DNA of 64,000 nt from Jacaranda mimosifolia (taxonomy: Eukaryota > Streptophyta > Magnoliopsida > Lamiales > Bignoniaceae): contig CM032129.1 in the NCBI GenBank assembly GCA_018894105.1, forward strand, positions 30,955,468-31,019,467, in the 5' to 3' direction. The position numbers were made by a program, and so were the translations under genes. Under the pieces are notes generated by a model. It did no database searches and had not been told where the DNA came from. It saw only the letters and a program-made list of their open reading frames with translations. This document shows, in pieces, positions 33,760 through 45,332 of the stretch (its first letter is position 1; each line of letters begins with the position of its first letter).

Positions 33760-34456
33760 GTGTTGTGGTAAAGATGCAATGCAAGGGCGAGAAACTCTGT
33801 TTGGTCAAGGAAACAAAGACGGACAAGAGGGGTCACTTCTTCTTCAAGCGAAAGAAGTTGACCACCGCCATTGCCCACATGTGCAAGGTGTATTTAGAGG
33901 GTGTTTGGCTAAGTTTATTTTAAACATCTTATAAGCTCCTATATCTTATAAGATATTTTTGGAGCTTATAAGATATTAGATCTTATTTTTAAAATAAGTT
34001 GTTGAAGTGTTTGGATAAAATAAGATTTTGGAGCTTATAAAATGTTAATAATGACAATTGTGTAATTAAAATGGTTAAAAATGAAGGAGTTTGTTAAGAT
34101 TTTAAAAATAAGTTAGGTCTCCTTACTTTTTTTAAAAGAGTTTATAAACTTATAACATCTTATTTTAGGATTTTATAAGCTATTTTTAAAAAAAATTTAC
34201 CAAACACTTTTTATTAACTTATAAGCTCTCAAACATCTTATAAAATATTTTGAAGAGATTATAAGCTCACCCAAACACCCTGTTAGTCTCCTTCCCACTC
34301 TATAAATGCAGCGTTCGGACGAAACTCAACGGCGGAGTCGCCGGCGCTATCCTGAAGCGTTCTGTCACCACCACAGATAAGCAGAAGCCTCTTGTGCTCT
34401 GTACTGTTGGACCTTTCGCCTTTGAGCCCCTCAAGAAATTGTGCTATTATTACTGA
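33760..34456 (+). pseudogene. POE1 copy B: exon 2 only, split by a MITE
   Basis: The acceptor TTTATAG is followed by exon 2 of the Ole e 1/extensin-like family, from VVVKMQCKGEK to KKLCYYY and TGA at 34454-34456. Without the MITE (33897-34282) the frame is open throughout, with the break inside the codons for CKVYL|VSFPLYKC. Exon 1, with the signal peptide, is absent because hAT-like and CACTA sequence occupies its place. The KLNGG and KRS motifs group it with copy C, not with A or D. It cannot make a secreted protein. Confidence 0.9.
33897..34282 (-). mobile_element. Harbinger-like MITE inside POE1 copy B
   Basis: The 386-bp element starts GAGGGTGTTTGGCTAAG and ends CTCACCCAAACACCCTG. It is flanked by TTA at 33894-33896 and 34283-34285. 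Intact paralogues carry one uninterrupted TTA-containing codon run here, so the empty site is known. The 3-bp TTA duplication is diagnostic of PIF/Harbinger-type transposition. Confidence 0.93.
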
Positions 34457-37313
34457 ATTACTTACAATATATACTAGCTCTCTAGCTAATTAACGTTTGT
34501 TTGCAGAATTTTAAAAATTAGTTTGGTCTTTTTGTTATGATATATGTTCTCTCTTTTGTAATAAGTTATTTCTCAGCTTTGCTTTGTCTGGGCTGGGATG
34601 GTTTTTTTCGTAATGGTACAATAATGAACTATGACTTCTTCTAGAACTCTCTTGAATTTTCCAGAATGTATTGTCCTCAGATTATCATTAATTAAAACTT
34701 ATATATACCAAATAACGATAACTTCATTTGTTTTTCGATCTTCCAATTAAGGCATTGGAAATATATTGCTTTGTGGATTTCAATAATTTTTATAATTTCA
34801 TAAGTAGCAAAACTTTTCCAAATAAATGGTAAGGGAGATATTTAAACTGCAATGTATATTGAAAAAGTATAATATTATTGATTTAAAAAAAAACGACAAC
34901 GTAAAAATTGTTACGGATGATATATATTAAGTAACAATAATTTTTATGTTATCATTAATAATACTTTTGAATTGACAATGATTTTTGTTTTATTAGAATA
35001 TAGCTTAAAAATGGCAAGATATAAGTTTTAAGCTGTCACGATTAATAGTTAGTGATATATCTGTAAGGAGGACATAGTAACAATATTTTAAATTACCACT
35101 ACACATATATTTTCATTAATTTTTTCGTAATATACAATTCCGTTAAAAATTAATTATAAGTAGTACTTATCATAAGAAAGTTAATTTTTAAGAAAAATTG
35201 CATAATTATTGTATAACTCAGTATATATCAAAATTTTAATATAAATATATTAGTTTTGATTAAACTTTCAAGAATTGTATGTTAATCTTCCCGTAGGCAA
35301 TTTGTCATGCAATATTAGCTAAGATACAATTTTTTTTTTTTGAATTAATAGACAAAATATTTGTTCAAATGACTTTGTGATATTATTCATACACTAAAAT
35401 TTATATGTTGAAAGAATTTTAGACGACTAACTTATTAATATGTTCAAAGTCCTGATAGATATTTTAATTTTAAAATTATTAATAATTTGAAAGTACAAGA
35501 TTTTACCAAAAATAAAAAATATGAGAATAATATAAAATTTTAAATTCACTTAAACTCATTTTAAATCCAACAAAATTAATAAAACTCACTTTTCCCGATC
35601 CACTTGAATCCATTTAATTTCTAAAATTCTAAAGTTCAACTCAACCACAAGCTCTAACTCAAGTTTCCTGCTCTAACCCTGGCCCAAAGGAGCCCCCACT
35701 TCCTTGACTTAGTGGCAAGCAAGCTTACTTTGATGGGGTAAGAACTAATTGATATTGAACATTTCTAATTTCTTTAAGGAAACTTTTTGGGTCCCCCGTC
35801 TTTTTGTCTATTCTTGGTATGAAAAAAGAGAAATAGCTTTTGACTAAAGACACAGACGATGAGTCTCTGTCTGCTTTAAGTTATGGAGGACAAAATTTCA
35901 TCATCCATATATAAAGAATTGGTGGGATATATTCATATCATAATATATGAACAGTAAGAACTAACATTCTTACTTAGACTAGAACCCATAGGAAAGAAAA
36001 GAGATTTATGGATGGAAGAAGCAGTATTTACAAACAAAAGTACTTGGTTATTGGAGAAAAAAAAATTGACTTCTAATGCCAAATCAGGGTCAATTAGGAT
36101 AGAATTAAATCATTGGGTTGAACTCTTCTTTGATGTCAAGGAAATAGCTATGAATAATCATCGACTTTCGAGAAAGGATAGAAGAATAGGACTTATTTTG
36201 GGACATACAATGCATTACAGACGTATAATTGGTACCATTGACCATGGTTTGTGGCTTGGCAATGCAATTGGTTTGAATAGGTTTTGTTTTGCTAATGAGC
36301 AAAGTCAAAAATTGCAAAAGGTGAAGCAAAATAGTGCTTATTTTAGTGCAAATATGTTGAATTCTTAAATATCTTAAAAGGCTTCAAACACAAGCAATGG
36401 ATTCTATGTTTTAATTAACTAATTACGCTTTTCTAGAATCAAGTTAATATTTTATTGCAAGGGATGAATGAGTAGTTAGTTTGGTGGTAAATTTTTGTTT
36501 TTATAAAAAAGATGGGTTACTAGTTTAAGACTCATAAAGATAATTGGAAGACAGTCACGATCCTCTTTTTCAAGAAAAACAAGTAAAAGTAAAAAAAAAA
36601 AAAAAAAAAATCATTTTTTTGTTAAATAATCTACTCATAATCCCATCGATGTCATTACATGCATGTGAATTATTATTAATTTCCGAGCATAATGTAATTT
36701 TAGTCCCCAAGGTTTTAGTCCTTAATTACGAGGTTCATAAAGCAATGCATGGTTTGTTAGTAACCTAATTAATTAACTATATATATATACACACACACAT
36801 ATGTATAGGTTTAATAGCATAGGCCAGGACAGATTTATTGATGTTAATAATATTGAAACAAATAACCATTGACTTACTTAATTAGTGCATGTTAATTTTA
36901 TTCAGCTCATGAGTTAGCATTAAATATTGTTAAAGAATTCTTTTAAACAATGGGACCTTAATTATTAGACTATTAAGGATCATAATTAGTAAAAAGAAAA
37001 TCTGTGCTTAAAGAAATTAAAATGCAGATTTAAGGAAAAAAAATAGAAAAAGAAAAGAAAAACAACTAGCCGTTGAAATCTGGCTGGTAACTGGGATATA
37101 TCCCGCGGCCGCTGTATATTTTCCGCTTTTAATGCAAGCAAAAATTAGTATATTAATGTCCCCAAATTAAAATTATCCATGCATTCCAGCCCCGACTGCA
37201 GCAGCTTTGGGATATTCCATCGTGTACAGCCTGTACTAGACTTACGGGCTCCCAAAATCTAATTGATGCTATTTATTTAATTGAACGGACACAATTCCCT
37301 TTTATTAAATTAT
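34457..37313. other. POE1 B downstream and A upstream duplicated flanks
   Basis: 34457-34680 (3' UTR-like, TAGCTCTCTAGCTAAT, AATAAGTTATTTCTCAGCTTTG) is paralogous to 43783-43980. 34690-35690 matches 45245-45330 and 55156-56100. 36230-36510 and 36640-36960 match 56150-56375 and 58120-58560. No separate gene is supported; the frame at 36012-36368 is not conserved in the D block. Confidence 0.7.
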
Positions 37314-37324
37314 CTTGAATTGTG

Positions 37325-38106
37325 TGTATATGGATTTGTAACTCAATGTATCAGTATCCCTTATTATGTGAGATTGTAGGGGTGTAAATGAGATGTGATG
37401 ATTTGCAAAGGGTTCGGGTTTGACTTGATAAAAGTTTGTATTTGGCTTGATCTTGTCGAGCCCGAGGCAAGCCGAGCTCAATAATATTCCGCTCGAAAAA
37501 CTCACGAGCCCTAAATGAGCTTTTTTGTTTTATATATAATTATAATCTATGCCCATATAATAGTAATAATAATAATAATTTAATTTTTTATTTTTAGAAA
37601 AATATATAAAAAAATTATTTAAAAATTTTATTATTATAAATTTTGTTTTGAATCTAAATAAACTTGAGTTATTCCAAACCTATAAAAGCTCGAGCTCGAG
37701 CTCGTATGAGCTTATACAAATTGAGCTTTTTTTCTTCTTTATGACGAGTTTTATCAAGTCAAGTTCAATATGGCTCGCCAAGCTTTCGTCCATTCCAATG
37801 AGTCGAGCTTGAACTTGGCTGTTTAGGCTCGACCAAGCTTGGCTTGAGCTCGCAAATTAATAGACGAGTCGAACTTGAGCCTACTAGATTCGGGCTGGGC
37901 TCGGCTCGGCTCGGCTCGGCTTGTTTACACCCTAGTGAGATGTCTCAAATTTGAACCCGAATAGTTCCTTTGTGCACTTTATGTGCATCTAATTGTGTAC
38001 TTTGTACTTCAATTTACTTGATTTGATAATAGATAATATTGACTTGCTGAAAAGATAAAATTCATCATTTGTAATGTTCTTTTCAAAAAAAAAAAAAAAA
38101 AAACCC
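37325..38106 (+). mobile_element. tRNA-derived SINE, copy 2, split by a hAT MITE
   Basis: It is flanked by an 11-bp perfect duplication CTTGAATTGTG (37314-37324 and 38107-38117). The D block at about 58950 carries the site once, as an empty allele. The body follows the family order (TTTGTAACTCAATG, TTTGAACCCGAATAG, GTGCACTTTATGTGCATC, TTGATTTGATAATAG) and ends in a poly(A) at 38085-38103. A 559-bp hAT MITE interrupts it at 37376-37934. Confidence 0.9.
37376..37934. mobile_element. hAT-type MITE nested in the SINE
   Basis: The ends TAGGGGTGTAAA and TTTACACCCTA are inverted repeats. An 8-bp duplication GTGAGATT/GTGAGATG (37368-37375, 37935-37942, one mismatch) is the hAT signature. The interior has GAGCTCG and GGCTCGGCTCGG repeats. 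Confidence 0.85.
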
Positions 38107-38349
38107 CTTGAATTGTGTTGCTTTTTTTTATTGTCAGCACTATCTTTTGATCTTTGTTTTTTCCAATTACCTATGCACATGTACATAGAAAACGTTTTGG
38201 ATCCTCTATTTCATTTTATATTCCATCATTTATTTCAACTTAATGAATACATACCAAGCGTATTTGATTTCTAATAGATTATTTTTATAAGGATACTTGG
38301 AATATCTTCATGAATTGAAATAGAAGTTAGAACACGAAATTGAATAGAG

Positions 38350-38455
38350 GATGCAGATTGCATTGGAAGTCCGGCCGCTATGTTCGAATCCTTGATCTCA
38401 TACTTTAAGAGTGGGACTTAAGCCATTGGACCAAAGTCCAGTCGGCTACATCATC
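38350..38455 (-). other. tRNA-like fragment (possible old SINE)
   Basis: On the minus strand TTTGGTCCAATGGCTTAAG resembles a Pol III box A and GGATTCGAACAT a box B. A diverged copy lies at the paralogous place near 59110-59200, so it predates the block duplication. There is no cloverleaf and no recognisable anticodon arm. Confidence 0.35.
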
Positions 38456-38639
38456 CTTTAACTTGAAATAATGTAATTGATTGAAAATTAACCACTTGAC
38501 CCATGACGCATATGGAAGCATATATGACCACCCTAAATTGACTTAATCTTATCAAATGCTTTTCGCTGGCAAATGTACAAAGAAATAAAATCACACCTTA
38601 TTAATAGGTATAATTTTTTTAATCCAATGATAGGCATTG

Positions 38640-38926
38640 AATTTTACAAATGTGAACCAAATTGCATGTCTTGCGTGAAGTTTCAAGACACATGATATGG
38701 TCAATAAATCCCCATATTTGGTCTACTATTGACGAAGATTCCATGCATGGCTAGGGCGGTTTATGAAGCGCTCCTGTATATCGGCCCCATGATTTTGATT
38801 ATTCTTCCAAACCTTTTCTTTTGAAACTCCAGTAAATGCTGCTTGCAAACCCCTATAAATTCACTGCATGAACTTAAGCAATTCATCACTTGGTCAGCTC
38901 ACTAAATACACATAAAATCAAATAAA
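38640..38926 (+). promoter_or_regulatory. promoter of POE1 gene A
   Basis: TATAAAT is at 38854-38860 and an RY-type CATGCATG at 38742-38749. The stretch from TTGCATGTCTTGCGTGAAG (about 38663) through the TATA box is nearly identical to that of gene D (59410-59632), including the RY motif and the leader. Such conservation in otherwise diverged flanks suggests shared regulation. Confidence 0.65.
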
Positions 38927-39565
38927 ATGGCTTTTGTTCGTATAGGAAATGCCTTTGTGCCTCTACTGCTTTCTCTGCTACTCTGCAGCTCAATCGCAGT
39001 TTATGCTGATGAAGTTGAGCCTGACGGTCGTAGGCCTCCACCTATTAAACCACCGGTGAAGCCTGCTGCTGTTGAGGGCGTTGTGTACTGCAAGTCATGC
39101 AAATATAGAGGGGTGGACAAACTCTCGGATGCCGCCCGTCTTCATGGTTAACTTCAGCTTCATCTTCATAGCTTTTCAAATTAATTATGTAATTTTTTTC
39201 AGCTAAATTACAATTAACGAAGTTAATTTGGGTTAATTATTTCTTTGTTTACAGGGGCTGTGGTGAAGCTTCAATGCCAGGACGAGAAATTCAGTTTGGT
39301 TAAGCAGACAAAGACGGACAAGGAGGGCTATTTCTTCTTCAAGCCAGAGAAGCTGACAACAGCTGTTGCCGATAGGTGCAAAGTTTACTTAGTCTCTTCC
39401 CCATTCTATAAATGCAACGTTCCGACCAACATCAATGGTGGAGCTGCCGGCGCTATCTTGAAGCATTCTGTAGTCACCACCACAGATAAGAAGAAGCCTC
39501 TTGTGCTGTATACTGTTGGACCCTTCGCCTTTGAGCCACTTAAGAAATTATGCTATCATTATTAG
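38927..39565 (+). CDS. POE1 gene A: secreted Ole e 1/extensin-like protein
   Basis: There are two exons, 38927-39146 and 39255-39565 (phase-1 intron of 108 bp, G|GTTAAC to TTTACAG), giving 176 aa. Residues 1-27 are a signal peptide (MAFVRIGNAFVPLLLSLLLC and on to A27). A short proline-rich linker (37-46, PPPIKPPVKP) leads to the Ole e 1 domain with six cysteines: C55 and C58 in VVYCKSCKY, then LQC, DRC, YKC and the C-terminal KKLC. The family comprises cell-wall and extracellular glycoproteins of pollen, pistil and root. A precise role cannot be told from sequence. The frame is fully open and the gene is probably functional. Confidence 0.93.
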
Positions 39566-40440
39566 AAATTACTTACAAATGTATAGTACTGTTTGTTTAC
39601 AAAATTTTGAATAAGTTTGGTCTCTCATGTGGTGAGATATATGGTGTACGTTATCTCTTTGTAATAAGTTGTCTCCCAGCTTTGCGTTGTTCTGGCTGGA
39701 TTGATGCTTTTTTGAAGTGTTATAATAATAAATAATGAATTCTTGAAACTCTCTTCAACTTTTCAGAACTATTGCACTGTTTCACTTCCATTATTCACTA
39801 CAATTTTGTCATTTTTGACTTTATGCTCTCTCTCTCTCTCTCTCTTATTTTTTTTTATTATAAAAAATTATACTGACTCTAGCATCACTGCTAGGATCGG
39901 GGCATGCCTTAAATCCAATTGATGCTTATAAGAGCACTTATATATTGTTCATCATCGAAATATTCTTCACATCGATTGAAGGAGTCGAACATGTGATCTT
40001 TGTGTGAGTCCGTGCAAATGTGCCAACATCTGTTAGCATTGACTTTCTGTTCAAATTAAGTCATTCATTAGATTAATCCTTACGGGATGGATAAACATAT
40101 ATTTTTGTATATCATGATCATAACATAACATCATTTTCTTAATGAATAATTTGGCACTAACTGGTAAGTACTTCGTGAACTTATAAGATATATTTTTAAA
40201 TTTAATTATTTTAAAACATTGTTACAGATATGCAAAATTATTTTACGAAAAACCATGCATAGATATATAACAAATAATTAATTGAAATTTAAAAATTTAT
40301 TTCAAATATAATAAGTAACTTTTCAAAATATTTATAAATTCTCAATTTTATTTTTGTATAATTTAATTTTCAACTAAAATCATTTAAGTTTTTCAACAAC
40401 ACAATAATAAGGAACTTATTCTCAATCATTTGACTTAAGT
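39566..40440. other. POE1 A downstream flank
   Basis: 39566-39760 is the 3' UTR-like stretch. 39740-40080 is closely similar to 60560-60874 after gene D, and 40275-40365 to 62715-62810. A (TC)n run lies at 39828-39844. This flank has the empty site for the MITE nested at 60875. Confidence 0.75.
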
Positions 40441-40443
40441 TTT

Positions 40444-41804
40444 TTACACGGGACATAAGTCTATTTGCGGCACGCATGCATCTTTAAGCAATTCGCTTGC
40501 TTTCCTTTTTCTTCTTTCGATCGCAGTCTTCTTTGCGGCGCTTTGTCCCGCGGCCCCGACTACTTTCTTCATTGGTTGAGGAGAACTATTGATCGCTCTT
40601 GTGCTTGTGACGACAACAATTTTGACCTTTGCAACTGATGGGTCGGCCCAGCTGCCTGAGTGTAGGCCCCCTGATCGAGCCGTAGTGGCTTCTCTACATT
40701 TCTGCGCCTCCAATTGCTTCCGCATCGCCATTTGCCTCGCGCGATTCATGATTGATTGACCTGGAAAGGATAACACATTTCGGTCAGACACGTCTCGACT
40801 AAACATAGTATATCACATTATTTATAAAGATCAATTTCTACCTAAATGCGTGCTAGTATGCAACCTCAATGCGATGGTCGAAAGTCCCGCCAAAACCAAG
40901 ATTCTTTCTCTTACGAACACCGATACATCCATCTCACCAAATTTGAGAAGATCTCGAATAGACACATTACTCCATGACGGGTTCTCACCTGTATCTAGCT
41001 TGACCCTACCCTTCATTCACCCCGATAGAATATTAAAAGTGACCCTGGTGGGAGGTTGAATATAGAAATATCTTTCTTTCCATTTCTGACCATATGATGA
41101 AGACAGAGCTCTAAACACTTTTCTAAGGGGACGTGCTGTCAAGTAACAAAACCCAAACTCCACAGCTAAACCCAACTTATGAGACATAGGCAGATGAAAC
41201 AAATGGCTAAAATTAGCCCAAGAGGGCACCTCGTCAAGAATTCTCATTAAAACAACGAAATTGGACATAAGAGCAAAGCAATTGGGCAACAGTTAGGTTA
41301 TGCAAACTTGAAGACCTCTCAACAGGTCGACAACTAGGTCACTTAGGGGAAACCTAAGCCTACATTTCAATGCATCCTCAAAAATGATCAAGCATCCCTC
41401 AGGTAGGTTGTGCATTCTATCCATAATTCTGGGTTTGATAAGCTCAAATTCATTTGGAATGTGATATTTTCTCCTAATCGACGCAAGGTCATTCAACGAC
41501 ACTGATGACATGATGTCGTTGTAATGGGTCGTCGTAAATAACCTACCCCTCGATCTCGGAGGCGCATCTACCTCTACTAAAGGCTCTTCCTCCTCTTCAT
41601 TACTGGTTCAGATGGTCCCGCCTCATCGACCAAAGGGGATGACGGTCCTACCTCCTCACCTGCCCCCAACACTTCCCCACTTAAATCTAATTCAAGCTTG
41701 ACATGAGCACTCGACCTGCTGCTAGAGGAATCACTCAACTCAACCCCACTATTTGAGACATCCCTTGAGTGAGTGGCTTCAGAATTAGAACTAGAAGTCT
41801 ACAT
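40444..41804 (-). pseudogene. antisense ORF of Tat-type element (PF04195-like), decayed
   Basis: From 41804 downwards the minus strand reads a Ser- and acid-rich N-terminus (SSSNSEATHSRDVSNSG), then RRKYHIPNEFELIKPR and EDALKCRLRFPLSDLVVDLL. SHKLGLAVEFGFCYLTAR and a basic C-terminal part (KKTAIERRKRKASELL) follow. This is the layout of the putative gypsy-type transposon protein family PF04195 carried in antisense by Tat-lineage retroelements. A stop directly follows the first ATG and further stops split the frame. The function of this family is unknown. Confidence 0.65.
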
Positions 41805-41962
41805 ATCGAAAAGTAAATATCACTACTAAACTTTAAAAGCGCAGAAAAGGAAAACTTACAATTTTTTTTTTCTTGAAACTAAGTAGAAAATTTGACCACA
41901 AATCTTCACAGCTCAACCTCAACGCATTATGGTAAAAGTGAAAAATGAGCGGTGAAAACTGC

Positions 41963-41970
41963 TATTTATA
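41963..41970 (-). promoter_or_regulatory. TATA box upstream of the antisense ORF (fragment)
   Basis: TATAAATA on the minus strand lies about 160 nt upstream of the antisense start at 41804. The same motif stands upstream of the antisense ORF of the complete element (45879-45886). Confidence 0.45.
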
Positions 41971-43081
41971 AGCAACCTAGGAATACCAACTGATAAAAAT
42001 GACCAGATATTGGCTAATAATTACGTAACTGTTGGTTACCTTCATATAAATATGCTCGTAACTGTCTATAACCGTTCCTACCAAAGCCGTTCATATCAAA
42101 ATTTAAAATGTTATTTTTCTTGCCCCTGATTCTCGTCATTTTTGCTACTCCTAAATCCGACCTCATCACGGTCGCACTAAGGAATAGGGGGACTCATGAT
42201 ATGGGTGAGCCTAAAACTAGCCCAATATACTTAATGGGCCTAGATACCAGAGACCAAAACTGTTACTGGCATATAGACCAACTTGACCACCAAGGTCGAG
42301 TATTTCAACCTTTAGGTCAATAACCAACTTGACCTCATAAGGTTGTGATTTGGCTCTAGATAGGGAGCAAAAAGTGCCTAAGGCGGTCTGCCACCAATCA
42401 CATCTGCATTAATTGTGTCTCAATTGCTAGGCTTTTCGCATTAAATGGATTGACGACACTTCACCTCGGCATTAAAGACAGTAAAAGTCCCCATTCCGGC
42501 TTAACCAGACATTTGTACACCTTCTAGATAGGTCAAAAAGACCTATCTTGCCCTTATTTAAGGAAACGGCTTGTTAAATACACTAGAGGAGATACTTATC
42601 TTTTCATTTTCAGATAAAAATTATATATACTTCATCCCTCTTTGTCCAGGGTAAGATATGTACATTGATAAACCGTTACTCTGCCAAAAACCTCTCTAGG
42701 TTGATTTCTTGACTTAACCATCAGAGGGTCTTCCCTTTCGGCTAGTCTTACATTTGTTTCTTGGCTGCAGGTTCCACCCATTACTTTCATAAAGCATCGC
42801 TCAAGTTGGAGGATCCTTCTGGTCGAGGTTCATAGACCCCACATACTAAAAAATAACCTCATCAATAATAGTTATTATATAAAAGAAGTGAGGGCGTTTT
42901 AGGTAAATCATTCAAAAACATGCCAAAAGAGGGTTGGGTATTTCATTAATAGTATAGGTAAAATTCATTTTCATCCATGAGGTTTCAACTCAATTGCAAA
43001 ATCATCCGTATCCTTTTAATTGGCTTCCATCTCATCCTTCTGGCCATTTTTCGGTAACACTTTTCGGACAAATATTGAAAA

Positions 43082-43781
43082 ATGACCAAGCCTCATGTGA
43101 AACCGCCCATTGAGCCGCCTTGTAAACCACCGGTAGAGCCTTCTATGAAACCACCTATTGAATTACATGCCAAACTAGAAGTGAAGCCGCCCGTTAAACC
43201 ATTGGTGAAACCTCCTGTGAAACCACCAATTGAGCCTCATGTTAAACCCTCGGTAAAGCTGCCAATTCCTCTACCAAAAAAGATGGTTGCTATTGAGGGT
43301 GTTGTATACTACAAGTCATGCAAGTGTAGGGGGACCGACAAACTCATGGATGCCCCTCATCTTCTTGGTGAATTCACAACTTTTCAAATTATTATTAACT
43401 TCATTTATTGTTTAGGAATTTGTTAATTTTTTCATGCTAAATTATAATTAACAAAGTTAATTTGGGTTAATTTCTTTGTTTATAGACGATGTGGTATAGC
43501 TGCAATGCACGGACAAGAAATTCAGTTTGGTCGAGGAAACAAAGGCGAACAAAAAGGGCCACTCCTTCTTCAAGCTAGAGAAGCTGACCACCTCCATTGC
43601 CCACAAGTGCAAGGTGTACTTAGTCTCCTCCCCACTCTATAAATGCAGCATTCCGATGAAACTCAATGGCGGAGTCGTCGGCACTATCTTCAAGCGTTCT
43701 GTCACCACCATAGATAAGAAGAAGCCTCTTGTGCACTATACTGTTGGACCTTTCGCTAAGAAATTATGCTATTATTACTAA
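43082..43781 (+). pseudogene. POE1 copy C: truncated, with in-frame stop
   Basis: Exon 1 remnant 43082-43367 encodes a long proline-rich stretch of KPPVKPP/IEPP units (about residues 2-68) and then MVAIEGVVYYKSCKC. The promoter and signal peptide are gone, with unrelated sequence upstream. The intron is intact (G|GTGAAT to TTTATAG). Exon 2 starts at 43486 and has TAG at 43497-43499 where paralogues have AAG, then stays open to TAA at 43779-43781. The first domain cysteine is Tyr. The proline-rich linker is far longer than in A or D, showing that this subtype was closer to a proline-rich extensin hybrid. KLNGG and KRS link it to copy B. Confidence 0.9.
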
Positions 43782-45327
43782 ATTACTTACAATATTTACT
43801 AGCTAGCTCTCTAGCTAATGTTTGTTTTCAGAATTTAAAAAATAGTTTGGTCTTTTTGTTATGACGTTCTCTCTTTTGTAACAAGTTATTTCTCAACTTT
43901 GCTTTATCTGGGCTACGATGTTTTTTCTGTAATGGTACAATAATAAACAATGAGTTCTTCTAGAACTCTCTTGCATTTTCCCGAACTTTTTCGAGGCTTT
44001 CTAGTAGCCTTGTACCCGCATGATCAGAATCAACCAATAACAACTTGTCATCTAACATTCGGTACAATTAACACATTGATGCTGGCAACACATGAAAAAT
44101 TGTAGTGAAAAATTTGACCTCCTTTCTTAAACAATGCAATGAATTTTTTAAATTTATTAAAAAATTGTACATATATGTGTTTTCCATACTTTAAATTGAT
44201 TCAATAATAGCTTGTCAAGAGTTGACAAGCTATATATATATATATATATATTAAAATTATTATATTATTGAAACATGATATGGCCAGATTGAGTAGCGAT
44301 TTGTATGAGAAGAAAATAAAAAAGCTCTATATATATGTTTATTAATATATATATATATATATTACTCAAACACACTATCGTCAGATTGAGTAGCCATTTA
44401 ACTGTAAAAAAAAGAAGAAGATATATCTATACCATTTGATATATATATATATATTTATATGCATTTTATTCAAACATAAAATTGATAGGTTGGATAGCGA
44501 TTTAATTAAAAATAATAATAAAGCTCAGTGTGTGTGTATATATATATTAAATTATTTAGTTATTCAAACGTAATATCGGTAGCTTGAATAGCGATTAAAC
44601 TTAAAAAAAAGAAAAGCTCTATATATGCATATTAAAATATTTATATTGGTGAAACAAAAAATTGTTAGATTGAAAAGCGATTTGATTGAAAAAGAAATAA
44701 AAAAGTTGTGCGTATATATATATATATATTTATATTATTCAAATACACTATGACCAAATTAGTCGTCTCCTCAGAAAGCGATTAATGGTGATTTTCTTTT
44801 TTAAATTATGGTAATCATTATAAATTATTTGTTATAGTATTTTATAATACTATAACAAACAATATATTATTTTAATTTATGTATTATATATAATAGCTAC
44901 ACAAACCAGTCGCTACTGATAATGGCAATTTAGTACTAAAATATTTTAGAAGTAATTGCTAGTCAAAATAGAGGTTACTTTGTTTTCTCGTTATTTTCCG
45001 TGTAAGGTCAAATTTGTCATTTATATCTCATCATAATCGTACCTATTTAATAATACAGACCTTCTTAAGTTGATTGGACATTTCTGACCATAGAAATTAT
45101 GAACTTTTTCATTCTTGATTTCCTTCGAGAATTTGCCATTTGTTTACTTTTCCAGCCTTTTTATGCAAAGCCACCTTATCACCAACCCTTTGCTGCGTTT
45201 TTCATCATGATTTCCAAAATAGGAATGTATTGGCCTCAAATTATGATCATGAATTAAAACTTATTTGTATACATCCCAAACAACAATAACTTCATTTAAT
45301 TCTTGACCTTCCAATACATTGGAAGTA
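43782..45327. other. POE1 C downstream flank with a 1.2-kb insertion
   Basis: 43783-43985 and 45220-45327 match the flank of copy B (34457-34755). The segment between them (about 43990-45215) has no counterpart in B and contains the tandem repeat array listed separately. No coding frame is seen. Confidence 0.65.
44180..44790 (+). repeat. degenerate tandem repeat, units of about 100 bp
   Basis: Five to six units each contain a (TA)n run, ATTCAAACATAAAAT-like sequence, AGATTGAGTAGCGATTT, an A-rich stretch and AAAGCTCTATATATA. The AGCGATTT core recurs near 44294, 44387 (variant), 44488, 44588, 44679 and 44777. Units differ in (TA)n length and by many substitutions. It does not look like an LTR or MITE end. 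Confidence 0.75.
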
Positions 45328-45332
45328 TATTG

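Larger units (their letters stand above)
40441..42843 (+). mobile_element. fragment of a Tat-lineage LTR retrotransposon (3' part)
   Basis: The fragment holds an antisense ORF region (40444-41804, minus), its upstream TATA box, a purine-rich tract (AAGGAATAGGGGGA, 42179-42192) and then LTR-like sequence that may start at TGATATGGG (42197) and end near 42843. Pol and a second LTR are absent. Its orientation is opposite to the complete element at 45333-55155, and its sequence differs enough to be another family. The LTR borders are tentative. Confidence 0.6.

Noticed and set aside
36012..36368. 118-aa open frame in the flank of POE1 A
   Set aside because: The paralogous flank near 56.1 kb does not keep the frame, no domain is recognisable, and only the noncoding flank as such is duplicated.
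42960..43081. possible Mutator-type terminus (AAAATTCATTTTCATCC) upstream of POE1 C
   Set aside because: Only one end is seen, with no inverted partner; it may be what truncated copy C, but it cannot be shown.
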